A DNA stretch of 64,000 nt from Tamarix chinensis (Eukaryota > Streptophyta > Magnoliopsida > Caryophyllales > Tamaricaceae): assembly GCA_030549775.1 (NCBI GenBank), contig CM060172.1, positions 52,813,942 through 52,877,941 on the forward strand. The letters are read 5' to 3'. Both the position numbers and the translations under genes were made by a program. The notes under the pieces are model-generated. The model saw only the letters and a program-made list of their open reading frames with translations, did not search any database and was not told the origin of the DNA. Position 1 is the stretch's first letter, and every line of letters begins with the position of its first letter. This document shows, piece by piece, positions 1-12,660 of the stretch.

Positions 1-2725
1 CAATACAAGTACTCTTCTAAAAAGTGATAGTATCAATATTATTTTTTCGTACTAAGTAAATCACAATACCTTCAAAGAGGTAGCATGCCCACATTGAATG
101 TAACTTACAAATAATAAGAGTTACCTAAAAGCCTCCATCGACATGAAAATACAACATCTAATAATAGGATCCCATATTTCAATAAACAAAATTAACCCAA
201 TTAAACTCTAGCAAGGGCACAAGAAATGCATTCTCCAAATTTTATAATAATTAAAAGATATCAACAAATCCTAATCCATACACAACATGGTATTTTTTTA
301 TGTCACCAAATGGTCTAACCTTTATCAATCCAATCCTAATCCAATTATCATAGATGTATTATGGTGGGTGTCTAATCCAATTATGTCAATCAATAATCAA
401 ATCTTGAGTGGAATATGATACCATATCAAAGGCAATTATCGTTAAGAACGTGTTACCAAATCAAATCAATCAATTTTAGGGAAATGCTCACCAAGGAATC
501 CACATGACATAGCATTTTCCCATACTAAACTCCAACACCCAAGTCGTTAAGTGTGTGTACCCCTTTATATGGTGTATGGAATACCTATAGAGTAGAATTT
601 GGCCCTTTATCCTAAAGGTCCAATTATGCACCCAAGAGCCTATTCTGAGGCACGAGATCCCTTTCCACACTCAAGTATTTCTCTTTAATTTATTAGTGCC
701 TTATTCAATTTAATATTATTATCTTTAGGATACTAAGGTCTATAAAAATACTAATTTAGCCATCAATCAATCAAATTAAAGGACTAGGAGGGTTAAAACA
801 TCACTAAGTCATCACAGCATAGGGTTAGGCAATACACCATGGCCCAAATTAATTATTTGATTCCATTCAACTCAATCATCTTCATCTAATTAATGCCCAA
901 TTCATTCCAAGTCCAAATTTTAAGTCAATTAGTTCAATTGTTCACTTTGAGGTACATTTTTTCATAATGACCAAAATGCTCTCTAAATTCTAAGCACCAC
1001 ATTTTTACCCACTTTATTAATATATTTATTTTTAGAGGATATTTGACATGAAAATGATAAAATAAAATTATTAAAAATAATTTATCATATAATAAAATTA
1101 TACATTATCACAAAAATAATATTGCCCCTAAACATGGACATAACATAATGCACATGTAGAACCCTAGCATGAAGTTCTAACATAACATAACATTCACACA
1201 ATTTCTACATAAAAATTTTAAATACGAATCATGGCATGAAAAAATTTACATTTCTACACCCTAGAACATGCAATACAAAATCATCACAATTTAATCCTAC
1301 ATGTGCTATAAAAACAGCATGCCATACATCTAAATCTATCTAATATATAAAAGGAATATTTTAAACTTATTTGTATGTCTAACATAAGGCAAGGGAAAAG
1401 TTCTAATTAAATACTAACTCTATACATGTGTATTATTTCTAGCTATAAATTATATATTTATAAGGTTATATATCCTCATTTTTAAAATAATACCAAGCAT
1501 ATGTGAATTATAAATTATTATTATGGTAGTATATATTAGTTCATACATCACAAAATTTATATAGAAATGTAATATTACATGCTTTCATTTCTAGCAAAAA
1601 ATGAAATTTTTGATACGCCAACTTAACATGATATTTATTTTAGAAAACCAACCTATCATATTTACACAAAAATTCTACCATCTATAGCGTATTTTGATTT
1701 AACTCCAAGCTATGCAAATTATACCACAAAAATATCTCCTCTAATGCCACATTAAGCAAGGTTAGAATTACCTAAAACCAACAACACAAAATATACATAT
1801 ATTATTATCTATACAAAGATAACATAATTAGATAACAATTAATAGGAAATAAGGCTAAACTAGATTTGGGAATTTAAAACTAAGGGTTGGTACAATCATG
1901 CACATTATAAGCATAAGAGAAAACCAATGTTGCTCCATTACGGGAAGAAAAAAAAAGCACGGGTTGATTGTTGATGGCTTGTTTCTTGGGATGGTGTTGG
2001 CGCACAAGGCTAGGATGCTCAAAGGGGATGGTCAATAGGTAAGAACAATGAGGGTTTGATGGTGTCGGTTGCATGGGATGGTGCTAAATAGAGGAGTTTG
2101 GTCAGGATGGTTGGCAAGACAAGGAGGAATATGCCGGCATAGCTCAACCATGCAAGGTTGTGTAAGCTGGGGGTGATACTGGAGTTCAAGCAGGTAAGCT
2201 CACAAGAGAAGATTAATGGTGGTGGTGCTTGCAATGCATAAAGGTGGAGTATTAGGATGGATCGAAGGCTGACTTAAGAGGAGGAATGATAGTGTGATGG
2301 TGAGAATGAAACAAGATTGAGGTGATACCAAAAGGAAACAAAAATAGAGGAGGATGAAGTTGGGAGAATTCTAGAATATAAGGAAAGAAAAGAATGAAGG
2401 TGGGGTAAAAATGAGTCAAAAAGATAAGAAAGTATAAAAAATAGGGGGAGTTGGTCGAGGATGGAGCTAGACAGGCTGCATGGGAAGGAGAAAGGAGTAG
2501 AAAGAAGAAGAAGAAGAAGAAGAAGAGAAGAAGAAGAAGAAGAAGAAGAAGAAGAAGAAGATTTTTTAATAAATATCCTAGATTATTACACAAATTTAAT
2601 AAATATAGAAATACGCCCAATAACAAGACAACTAATCCTAAAATAATTTTATAACTAATTATAGATGGTAATTAAATTTTATATTTGATTATCTAAATTA
2701 GGATTTATATAAATGGGGTATTACA
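1..2725 (-). repeat. Long LTR of Tekay/Del-like family, copy A (3' end outside window)
   Basis: On the minus strand this begins TGTAATACCCCATTTATA at 2725, the terminus shared by several long LTRs in this window. Reading inward it has a pyrimidine-rich tract (about 2450-2560), then blocks also found in the other copies: the 'gcattttggtcat' block near 975 and the 'cctatagagta' block near 585. Its LTR 3' terminus would lie left of base 1. No gag or pol sequence is visible. TGTAACACCC ends and LTRs of 3-4 kb are typical of Tekay/Del chromoviruses, so the family name is an inference from ends and length only. The open frames over the GAA tract are low-complexity artefacts. Confidence 0.7.
2503..2560. 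repeat. (GAA)n microsatellite
   Basis: Nearly pure AAG/GAA trinucleotide run with one interruption. It lies in the pyrimidine-rich part of LTR copy A (pyrimidine-rich in the LTR sense). It creates spurious Lys/Arg/Glu-rich frames on + and Leu/Phe-rich frames on -. Confidence 0.95.
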
Positions 2726-4903
2726 TTTACTTTGATAAATATGTTAATATTAATTGCTATATTATGAGTTAGATATGAATATAAGTCATGTTGGTTTTAT
2801 TTTTTGGTAAAAGAGGTTAATTAATGGAGTATAATAATTTTAATAGGTTACTTATATTTTTTTATTTTTGGTAGAAAATGGGTAACCCATATGCCTTACT
2901 AAATTGTTAAATATCGTATGAATGTATATTATAATTTTGATGTATAAATCATGTTAAGCATGTTTGTTACGTTGTAATGATTTACCTTATAATGTTAGCA
3001 TGGAATTAGATAAAATGGACTGTATTAATTTGAGTGAAATATTATGCATGCTAAATCATCACAGAATGAGTTTATTGTCAAGAAAAAAAAATTATGTATG
3101 TGTTGTAAGTCTAATATTATAGGTTGAGCATGCTTAGGTGTATTTTTAGTAGGATTATTATTATTGTATATCCTAGGGGTATTTTACTCTTTTAAATGTA
3201 TCATTATAATTTATATGTACCTGGATAAGCATGCCTAATATGTATTAATTAATGTTGAGTTTGGATAGTTATATGCCTTGATGTTTTAAAAATATATGTT
3301 AGGATTTTATGTGTTAAATCATGTACAATGGCAAAATGGTAATTTGTTGTGTCTTGTAATATATTTGTATGCCAAACTATTTAATATTATTGTATTTTAA
3401 CCTTTTCATGACAAATCATTAAATAAAATAAAATAAGTATTTAAAATGGATGATAACGTGGTAATTATGATCTTTAGGGCATTTCAATCATTTTTGACCT
3501 AATGCGCCTAAATGTAAATAATTGAACTTAGGGTGGCATTAATAGCTTCTGAGTTGACCTTAGTTTTAATCTTGTTTAAGGTTATCTTGAATAATTGGAA
3601 GTAAGAAAAAATGGCAAAGTATGAAAATTGGAATTATTGGTGTATTATATGATATTTGTGAACACCTTAATAAAATATGAATATTTAAAGTAAAAGGTCT
3701 CGTGATTGGGAATGGTAGCTCTTTAGGGGTTGTTACAATAAAGGTGTGTTTTAGCCCATGATTGCTTATGGATTTTTGATCGGATGTGTTAGTGCTCTAT
3801 ACAGGCCCTATATTTACTTTATTTAGCTCTACAAACTTTATATAAGGTATGTGTACATATGGATTAGGCGTCCTTATCAATAGGGTATTATACTTCCTTC
3901 ATGTTCTAGTACGACTAAGGCGCCTTAGTGTCATTGGATTAATAGTTGGCAGGATATTTTGTTGTCTTGGTATGCCAGTATGAACAAAATAACTTAGTGT
4001 TTCTAGGTTGATATGATCTCCCTTCAAGTAAATTATAAATGAAAATAATTATTTTTAGTTTGAAATCATTATTAAATTGGTTTAGTAGTAGTCTTCATAC
4101 CTACCTATGGTCGGTAGGTGCATTCATTTCCTACTTGTGGTTTTATGTTATTTACTAGCATGGATGTTGAGTTATGATATATATTCTAAATGTTATGATT
4201 GTTAGGTTGACATTAGTTCTAATCATTACTTCATACATCATCCATTGGATGTTTAGTTGGTAAGTTTTATTTTATTCTAAATAAACGAGCATGAACGGTA
4301 TGTGGTCCTAGTGATATTTATTTATCAGATATGGTTATCATATTTTAGTCATCGCATGTATATTTTAGTATTTTATACCATGTATTACTATAATTCCTTC
4401 TATGTGTTCTATGTGATATTTTTCTATTTAGTTTTGTATAGTGTTACTCAATATCGTTGTATTGATGGATTCCATTTCATGGATCACTACTTATTCAATG
4501 GGCAGTGGTATCTTTGTAGATTAGCTTGTGAGATCAACTTAAAGGGTGGTATTTTGAGTCGAAAGATATGAGTATTTGCTTCCCTATCAGGTACCTTTTG
4601 ATATAGATATTCTTAGACTCTTATGCCTTTTATATTTTCTTTCAGTTATATTTTATAAACATTAAATGTTTGTATTATCAAAATGATATTAATCTACTTT
4701 GAAATCTCTATTCTAGCCCTTATAATTTTGTTATTAATTTAAGCGTATTAACAATTTAGCCTTAATACTTAGTATGAGAATAGTAGAAGAAACTAGACTT
4801 GTACCAAGTGTAACGGTAAACCCTACATCTTTACTATTTTAGATTTCACAAATTAACTCTTTAAAACAAATTGAAGTCCTAAAACTATGGGTATTTGTAA
4901 TAC
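2726..4903 (+). repeat. Long LTR, same family, copy B (3' two-thirds)
   Basis: Collinear with 57300-59478 and 61700-64000: it shares 'ttttaggtaaagaggtt'-like sequence near 2800, 'cctaggggtatttta' near 3165, the 'tattcaatgggcag' block near 4490, and the 'accaagtgtaacggtaa' block about 90 bases before the end. It finishes near 4903 in a decayed form of the family 3' end. Its 5' third is missing here because copy A, in the opposite orientation, abuts it at 2725/2726. The simplest reading is that copy A inserted into copy B and B's first part lies left of the window. Confidence 0.65.
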
Positions 4904-7429
4904 CACTAATTTTTAGGGTCTATAATGTGTACTAATCTATGCATTTGATGATGATCTGAGTATGCTTGATCTTATTTTAGAGTTATTTTTAGGATTAGTA
5001 TGGTTTTTCTTAAGCTTGGTTAGAATTTTGGAAGATAATTGGCTTTATCAGAAAACCATTCGACTAGTTAAAGGTATCGGTCGACTGGTTTGTTCATTAA
5101 ATTCGATCTTTAAAACCTAATGAATATATTGATTGGTTTCAGGTACCAGTCAACTAGTTCAACTGAAGTGGTTGTTCTTCTAACTTGATTTTCATTATGA
5201 ATCTTTCCCCACCATCGTGATTATGTTTTGAGTATTTTGTTTATGATTTTTACGAAGCTTTTGAGTGTGCCTAACATGTTTTATTGATTTGCAATGGAAT
5301 CACGAAGAAGCAATTCATGGGAAGTCACTTTCATGACTTTATCTCATTTATCTTATTCTTCCTTGTTTTCTCTCTCTTGCGAGATTTCCTTAGTGTATTA
5401 TTTGCTCTTGCAACCTCTATATATTATTGAATGTTAATTCCCTTCCCTTATTGTCATTATTCATTTCTTGTGTTTGAGATTTTTGAGGCACATTACCGAG
5501 AACATTACAATTTCACCTATTGAGCTCAGACGCAGAAATGCTAGATTTGAACCATCAAAACCAACACTTTGAATCTTGTATTCGGGCTAGGGTTTGGGGT
5601 TTTGATTTATACATTTCCTTACCCTTTTTCTTTCATAAAAAATCCTCAATAATTCAAACCCAAAGGCTTCATTTTCTCCCTTCTTCCCTAACCTCCAAAC
5701 TGCCCTATTTTTCTTCACACTTTATTTTCCACATTTCCTTTCCTTGAATTTCATTTCTAAACTTCCTTTCCTCTTATAATCCTTTTTCTAGCTCCTTCTT
5801 TTTTTGATCTTAAGCAAGATGGGGTTAGATTTAGGAAAGGAGTGAGGGTTTATCTTTCATCTTTTATGTTCTCTATTTTCTCCTTTGGAGGGTAGACTCT
5901 CTCTGATTTCCTCTCCTAAGTCTCCGATTTTACTAAACCTTCTTTGCATTATTTCAAAGGTTTTACTGAGTTTTAATCTAGCATTCTTAAAGGCGTTTCA
6001 GTGTGGGAAAGCGGTTTGGATTTTTATATACATTTACTCTCATGGTGTTGATAAGCTATTTTAAAGTAAACCATAATCTTCCCTATTGTGTTGAAAATGG
6101 TATGAGTAAGTAAAGTTATAAGCCATGTTTCAATAGAAAATATGGGTTCTAATGATAAGAATGTTTAGAGTATGTAGATGTTGAAATAATGGAGAAGTTG
6201 GTAGCAAGCTGGACTTGAAGACTTGTATGCATAAGCTCATAAATATGGTTTTAGGTTTTGTAAATTCAGTGATATTCTAAGCATCTCTGTTACGTTATCA
6301 TGTGTAATAAGATGCATAGATTGTTTTCATGAAGGGATAATAATAAGAGAATGTGATGCATATTTTTTTTAATTCTTATTAAGTCTATAAAGCGCAAGCA
6401 TGATTTTATTGAGATTCCCCGCAAGTTTTGGTATTTCGCATATCGATTTATGAATACTACTTGTTATGAACCTAGAATGACCTGAGTTTGATGTTCTAGT
6501 TGATTAAGCAAAGATTATGGAATTTAATTGTGTGTATATGGGTTTGTTGGGGTTGTTTTCACCCTAACCAATCGACCGGTCCCTAGAACAAATCAACTAG
6601 TCTGATAGAGCCATCGACTAGTTGGCCTATTACTTAGTGGTCTTAGTCTTAGGTTAAAGTCATCGACATGTTTGACCAAACCCATCTACTGGTTCCTAGA
6701 ACAGTTGACTGGTTAGGTCAACTAATTGACCGATTGGTCTTTGAACCTAGTAGTCTTAGCCTTGGGTTAGACATATAGAGGGGTTTAACCAAACTGAACA
6801 ACTAGTTCTCAGAGCAGTAGGCCAGTAATGTTGACAGATCAAATGGTTCTCAAAATAGTCAACCAGTGAGGTTAACTGACTGACTGGTTTACTACCACTG
6901 GGAAGGTTGGCAGTGCCCTAACTGATTTCAGAAATCCATCAAATTGGTCTTGTCCAGCTTTGCTTTTCTTGCCTATTTCTTCCCGAATATGATATTTTAA
7001 GTTTTCTCGTGATTGGATAATGACCTAAGATGCTAATAGCTATGAACTTACCTAGATTAATCAAGTTTAAATAATGGAGTAAAGTTTGTAAAGAGAAATG
7101 TTATCCATATTGACCTTAATTTAGCATTTAGGCCTTTCTCTTGACCATAACATGAGCAGATGATTAGATGCATACAAATGGACTATTCCTATGGATAGTA
7201 TTTATGTAATGAATCAAAATGATGGATAATAGACCTTTAATGAATTATATCTTGGTCTTAAAATGTGAAACCTTATAATGTAAATTACTTAAACAAGAAT
7301 AGAAGAAAAATAACATGGATATATATAACCACCTTAAGTTGACCTTATCTATGAACAATGACTTTCACTTAGCTATTGAAACAAATAGATAAATAGTTCC
7401 TTTGATAAAGTCCCAGAGCCTATTCTTGC
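4904..7429. other. Gene-free repetitive DNA with scattered GTCGACTGGTT-type motifs
   Basis: No coding sequence recognised; all frames are short. 5060-5160 and 6565-6900 carry many variants of a palindrome-like motif (GTCGACTGGTT, CAACTAGTT, ATCGACCGGTC). The 75-codon frame at 5520-5747 is Phe/Ser-rich with no family resemblance. Similar motif clusters occur at 53140-53640, so both regions probably belong to one dispersed repeat family that I cannot name. Confidence 0.5.
6565..6900. repeat. Cluster of degenerate GTCGACCGGTT motifs
   Basis: Within about 340 bases there are roughly ten variants of (A/G)(T/C)CGAC(T/C)(A/G)GTT: aatcgaccggtccc, aaatcaactagtctg, catcgactagttgg, cagttgactggttagg, aattgaccgattgg and others. 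They are separated by short phrases such as 'ccctagaacaa'. The core GTCGAC is its own reverse complement. Spacing is irregular, so this is a decayed motif cluster rather than a clean tandem repeat. Confidence 0.55.
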
Positions 7430-7765
7430 AAACAGCTTTTTTTTGTGGGGGAGAAAGGAGGAGACGAGCTCACCCGTGCGTGCAAGGGAGAAGGGAGAAA
7501 GGAAGCGGCTATTAGGCTGGGCTAATCGGGGAAGGAAAGGAAAGAAAAAAAAGAACAGGGGTAGGTATGGGCTAGATGGTGTAGGGAGAAGACAAGAGAA
7601 GAAAAGAGAAGGGGGCCAACGACCTAGCGGGAAAAAGAAAAAGCAGGCCGATGGCCCAAAGGAAGAAGAAAATAAGAAAAGGAAAAAGGAAGAAAAGAAA
7701 AGGAAGGGAAAAAAGGAGAAATGAAAAAAAGGAAAACGGAAAAGGAACAAGGAAAAAAAATAATT
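7430..7765. repeat. Purine-rich tract resembling the interior of the short LTR at 25229-25908
   Basis: The + strand is almost entirely G/A, with islands such as 'ggccgatggcccaaagg'. 25490-25600 has the same order: 'gccgacgggctggccc', then AAG-rich sequence, then an AT-rich stretch. I read it as a decayed LTR of the same broad group in minus sense, but termini are not recognisable. The overlapping 93- and 125-codon frames are low-complexity (Lys/Arg/Gly or Phe/Pro) and not genes. Confidence 0.45.
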
Positions 7766-8009
7766 TTTTGAAATAATGGTATTTAATTATTTATATGGAT
7801 AAATTAATTTATTTAAAATTTAAGATATTCATTTAAGAGGGTAATTTTAGTAAAATATGGGTTTAAAAATTATTTAAATAAAATGAGTATGATAAAATAA
7901 TATAATATTTATTTCAGTTTATTAAATAATCATATCCATTTTTATAAAGTCAAAAGTCCACAAAATAATTAGATTAATAATTTAAAAATTAAATTATCTC
8001 AAATGAGGA

Positions 8010-8641
8010 TTAATCATATCCTCCTCCTCCTCCTTCTTGTTCTTGTTCTTGTTGCTCTTCTTCTTTCTCCATCAAGTACTTATGAGTTTTCTTATTTTTG
8101 AAGCGAGCCATCAACTTAGCGACAACATCATAGGTACAACTGCACGTCACATCCTCATAGCCATGAAGCTCATCCCATAAGGCTTTTAGATTTGTAAAAT
8201 ATGAATATATGACCATGCCTTGTTTTCATGAAGCCAAATTAGGCTTAAGTTCTAATTGCATATCACTATTTTCAGATATGACCACATATCCTTAAGGAAT
8301 TTGTGATTCGCAACGCTAGGTTGAATTTACCCATCAATGGTATTGAACAAATGAGAACAAATCATGGAATTATTAGCTTTCCACGTCTCCCCCTTCGGAT
8401 TGTTATCATCTACAAGTTTAGGATATTCTCCATTGATAAACCCATATTTATTCTTAACCTCAAGACCATTAACTATTGCCTTTTCCCATATGTCATAATT
8501 TTCTCCAATAAGAATATATTTGACTAACAACATACTAAAACCCTTAGATGATAACATGTAGTAAATAGATGATTGGTCATGAATAAAATGAGATTTTGTG
8601 ATCTTCTCGCTGTTGGTTTTGATACTTCTGTCTTCTATCAT
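8010..8641 (-). pseudogene. Ty1/copia gag remnant (UBN2/DUF4219-like)
   Basis: Two minus-strand frames join into a copia Gag N-terminal half. 8641-8327 contains LLVKYILIGENYDIWEKAIV and KNKYGFINGEYPK, matching the usual 'L.G.NY..W...M..AL..K.K.GFI.G' block, followed by ETWKANNSMICSHLFNTI. The segment starting at 8216 gives YFTNLKALWDELHGYE, the 'Y...LK.LWDEL..Y' block. Between them lie stops and a frameshift. The part near 8020 dissolves into a trinucleotide repeat, so the zinc knuckle is absent. A primer-binding site and an LTR lie immediately upstream. Decayed and non-functional. Confidence 0.8.
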
Positions 8642-8752
8642 TGTTAATCAATAAAACAAGGGTTTAATTAACAAATTAAAATAGGGCACATAGTTCGAGA
8701 AGAAATCTTGAGGGAAAGCTATAGATATTGACCTTAGGTTTCAATGAAAGAA

Positions 8753-8764
8753 TTTATGATACCA
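8753..8764 (-). other. Primer-binding site (Met-tRNA type), degenerate
   Basis: The minus strand reads TGGTATCATAAA, 8 of 12 bases like the usual TGGTATCAGAGC complementary to initiator Met-tRNA. It lies between the gag start (8641) and the putative LTR edge at 8765, as expected for a copia element on the minus strand. Confidence 0.6.
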
Positions 8765-9219
8765 TAAGAAAATTTTGGAGCAGAAAAGCTTATCTTTTAT
8801 TGAGATTGATCCCTCTATTTATATAAAAAAATTATCAATAATTTTATGCAATTACAATATCATATTTGCAATTAATTACTATTAATGAGGACTATATAAG
8901 GAAACATATTATTTATATATCAAGTTAGAAACTATTTTTCCAATATTATCTAATATATAACCTAAAAACAATACTAAATAAAGGAAAATAATGGAACACA
9001 AAATTATGCAAAATTAATATTATAATAATAGCAATAACAATAACGCTAATGCTAAAATTATTATATGTTTTGTGCCATAATTTTATTTTATTTGATAGTA
9101 TTTATAGTTGACATTACTTAGTTATCAATAAAAAATTAAAGTAATACTGTAATATATATAATTATTAGAGAAGTTTATTTTTTAGTTTAGATTTTAAATT
9201 TGGCACAAAAGTACTAACA
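8765..9219 (-). repeat. Putative copia 5' LTR
   Basis: About 455 bases upstream of the primer-binding site on the minus strand. It would begin TGTTAGTAC at 9219, has a TATA-like TATATAAATAGAG near 8820 and an AATAAAAG signal near 8795, and ends next to the primer-binding site. The start is chosen from the copia convention TGTTRG. No partner LTR or target duplication is visible, so the outer edge is uncertain. Confidence 0.45.
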
Positions 9220-11079
9220 TTAGCGTTTAATAAGATCCACCAATTCCATACTTCCTAAATTAGTAGTACTATTTTGTCGGCGGAACCGATAATGTAAAAG
9301 TAAACTGACTTGTTATTCGTGGAGAGGAATTTACCGCAAAGTAAAACTGCAGTGATTGGGGAGTGGGCGTTCCTCAATTATGATGTCACTTGTCTCGATC
9401 ACACAGAAAGTCAAAGCTAATTCCATGCATTCACGTAGGCCCTATTATTCTCTTTAATCCTCGCAATGTGTAATATCATTGTCCATGTATTCACATGCGC
9501 GCCTGCGAGGGCCGGTTTTCCAAATTTAGCCTTGGCTAAGGTCATTTCATTTCATTTCATTTTATTTTATTTTCTTGTTACCCCTGCCCAGCGTCCACTT
9601 CGTTTTGAAGTACTTGATCGGATGGCATGAACACTAATAATGCACGCAAATGATCGCGATTTTATTTTAACTGACAGGCTCGCGGGCTTCCACGTATTTT
9701 TTCGATCGTTTAATGAACGGTATAGATTCAGACATTATTTTTTTATTATTATTATTTTTTTGCCGTTGGCCATAAAATGATGTATTTTTTTTATTACTAA
9801 AAAAATGCAAAGTTATTAAAATTAGTATGAACTCTCAAAAGTTACGATCATAAAACTGCCACGACACTTTTTCAAACCAAGCCTTAATAATTAATCATTA
9901 TATCTTAGTTTAATTTTTATGATTAAAGAAATCGTGGTTTGATTTAGGATTAGAAAAGTTTTGGTTTCAAAATTTATTATCACTAGTGAATCGCATAAGC
10001 TATTTGCATGTGTGATGCCACTCTAGATGTGTGCTGATAGTTGATATGAGGCTAATTGCCCTGAGTGCAAGAACAAAATAACTACAAATTATTATTTCAT
10101 TTTCATGCAATTTATACAAATTTATTACAAATTTATTTTAAAGACTTTACTTATTTTATTTATATGAAGAACTTCACAAATGAAAAATAAAACTAAAATG
10201 ATGAGATTTTAAAAGTGAAGTTTGTTACGATTTTTCTGCTCTACATCTTTTATTTGGATGGACAATAAATAAAGAAATTTGAATAAGAAATTTACAAAAT
10301 CTTTTGTTTTAATTTTTTATACTTATACATTTTAACAGAAAATTTGTAAAACTTATATAATGATATGTGGTAAGTTTTGTTTGATTAGTCAATTATTAAC
10401 TAAGAAATTAATATTTTAATTTTGTTTTATTCAATAAAGAAACTAATATTTTTGAGTTTTCAAAAAGTACAAAAATGTGGAGTTTTTTAGGAGACTATGC
10501 TGTTAGTGGGGATCAAACCTCGTTCATCCACTGTGTGCTCATGGGATGATATCACTTATACTATCAAAGTAGTGGTGGAGTTTGTTGTAGTATACATGTT
10601 CATACAAAATTACATCAAATAGTTTTTAAGGATAACAATCCGTCTATATATAGGGTTATATACGAACTCTATTCATTGTACAAAAATGAGAACAACTATA
10701 GATCGTAGGATTATAAAAATAAAGGGTTGAGATTTGATTTCGATGTTTATGGGTATAAGAACATGGTGGCAATTTCATGATATGTTATAAACAAGTTCTT
10801 TTGTAACAATGGATGACCAATGGAGTAATGGAGTGGGCAAGAGATCTTGGTAAAGTATATATATTTTTGCTAGATAATTTATTATTGAAATAGCCCACCA
10901 GACTAGTGGTTGGAGGCCATGCCATCTTTTGTCTAACCCAAGATCAACCCCAATCATCGACAATTAGTTAAATATTTTGTCCTTCTAGTTTTCCTTCATA
11001 ATATTTTTATTTTGGCTCTTTTTTTCTTCTGAATTTTGTTATAATTTTTTTCCATTGTTAATATTTAAGGTTTAGGATG
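9220..11079. other. Low-copy AT-rich DNA, no gene recognised
   Basis: 9280-9720 is less AT-rich and looks non-repetitive (words such as gcgcgcctgcgagggccgg). It could be unique flanking or promoter-type DNA, but no open frame or splice structure supports a gene. A stretch near 10497-10560 (gggatcaaacctcgttcatc) resembles tRNA B-box-like or SINE-like wording, but no cloverleaf can be drawn. The remainder is AT-rich with no recognisable element. Confidence 0.5.
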
Positions 11080-11765
11080 TATAGATTAAATAGTGGTTAT
11101 GTTATATTATTTTATTCTTATTTTTAGGGTTTATGGTTGATTCTATTTAGTTCACAAATTTCAAATTTGTTTAGGATTTAAGATTTATTCTATTTATATT
11201 TAGGTTTTTTATGGCTTATGGGTTAAAATTTATTCCAATTGTTTTATGGTTTTAGATTTATTTATGGTTTAGGGTTTATTCTATTTATTGTAGGGATTTT
11301 AGATTTATTTAGGGTTTAGAGTTTATGGATTGTGCTATTTATTTTATGTTTCTTTTTTTAAAAAAATTATTTAGAATTTATGATTTATTACTTTTACTTT
11401 AGATGTTTTAGATTTGTTTAGGGTTTATGGTTTATCTATTTATTTTAGGGGTTTTAGGTTTGTTTTGGGTTTAAGGTTTATGGTTTATAATATTTATTTT
11501 ATGTCATTTTTTATTTAATTAGGGTTTCGTGGTTGTTTTATTTAATTTAGGTATTTTAGATTTATTTAAGGTTTAAGGTTTGGGATTTGTTCCATTTTTT
11601 TTTGAGGTTTTCTAGATTTCGTTTAGGTTTAAAGTTTAGGATTTATGGTTTATTATATTTATTTTGTTTTTTTTTAAAGATTGTTTTAGCATTTATTCTA
11701 TTTATTTTAGGCTTTTTAGATTTTTTTAGGATTTATAGTCTATTTCATTTCTATTAGGACCCTAT
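11080..11765 (+). repeat. Degenerate telomere-like (TTTAGGG) repeat stretch
   Basis: Repeated phrases 'tttagggtttatggttta' and 'ctatttattttaggg' run for almost 700 bases. The marker (c/a)TATTTAT occurs near 11190, 11281, 11335, 11436, 11490, 11655 and 11699, giving an irregular period of about 50 bases or twice that. Many units contain TTTAGGG or TTTAGGA. It is either an old interstitial telomere-derived stretch or an AT-rich minisatellite that resembles one. Confidence 0.6.
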
Positions 11766-11859
11766 TTTTCATGTCAATTTTTTTGGATATGATCAGATCA
11801 TATTAGTGCATATTTGATCTGATTTAATTAGTGCTTATGAGAATTAAAGCAGTTTATTA

Positions 11860-12060
11860 TTATTGTTATAATAATAATAATAATATGATTATTATTATTA
11901 TTATTATTATAATTAATGCTATAAATAATTATAATAATAATTATTATGATTATATTTATAAAGTTAATTAGTTATAATTATAAATATAAAATTAATATCA
12001 ATTATAATAATACTAATAATAATAATACTAATCATAATTTATCATCATCATCTTCATCTA
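11860..12060. repeat. ATT/AAT-rich microsatellite region
   Basis: Interrupted (ATT)n and (AAT)n runs, including an almost pure ATT block at 11887-11910, followed by 'catcatcatcttcatc'. Simple-sequence DNA. Confidence 0.85.
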
Positions 12061-12418
12061 ATATGATTGATGGTAATTTAATTTAGAATGATTTTATTAT
12101 TTTTACATTGAGTATGTTTTCAGATTTTTTTTGTGCGTATTATTTTAGATCAGGGTCTGCCGTTTGCGTGCATTCATTATGCTTTTAAAAGTTGTTGGGC
12201 GTCTTTGGAATTTGGATGTTTGATGTGATTTGTTGGGTTTTTGTTGTAGCATTGTTAACCATATGTTAACAATCCCTACGTCACTGACACTGACCATCAT
12301 TTATGATTTACGGTGTCCTTGCCACAGTTGGCTACAAGAGTAAAGAATGGCGGTGTACGCTATTGAAGAAGAGGGACGAACCAAGTTGAGATGCGTTACT
12401 GTTTGCTAATTTGATTAA

Positions 12419-12657
12419 GGGCTTGTTTGGTACGGGAATAATAGGGGTGGAAAATTTTTCCTCTATTTTGTACCTCTTATATTAAGTATCTAATAATAAT
12501 AAATATATTTTTAATGAAATATTCATTTTAGATCAAATTAAGATCTAAAATGGATATTTATTAGAATAAAAATATTTAATTTTAAATAAATTATACAAGA
12601 TATATAAAATATGGAGGTAATTTTTCCATCCCAATTACTCCCATACCAAACGGGGAC
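12419..12657. mobile_element. Tourist-like MITE, copy 1 (239 bp)
   Basis: Left end GGGCTTGTTTGGTACGGG, right end (reverse complement) GTCCCCGTTTGGTATGG. It is flanked on both sides by TAA (12416-12418 and 12658-12660), the 3-base duplication of PIF/Harbinger elements. The interior is AT-rich with a small palindrome around 'gatcaaattaagatc'. A second copy of the same length lies 2.8 kb away at 15230. Non-coding; mobilisation would need a Harbinger transposase elsewhere. Confidence 0.88.
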
Positions 12658-12660
12658 TAA

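Noticed and set aside
2252..2626. 124-codon Leu/Phe-rich minus frame resembling a signal or membrane protein
   Set aside because: The hydrophobic run is the translation of the GAA/TTC microsatellite.
7373..7750. 125-codon Phe/Pro-rich minus frame and 93-codon Lys/Gly-rich plus frame
   Set aside because: Purine-rich tract read on both strands; no domain.
10490..10560. B-box-like wording (gggatcaaacctcg) suggesting a tRNA gene or SINE
   Set aside because: No acceptor-stem pairing, no A box at the right distance, and no cloverleaf could be drawn on either strand.
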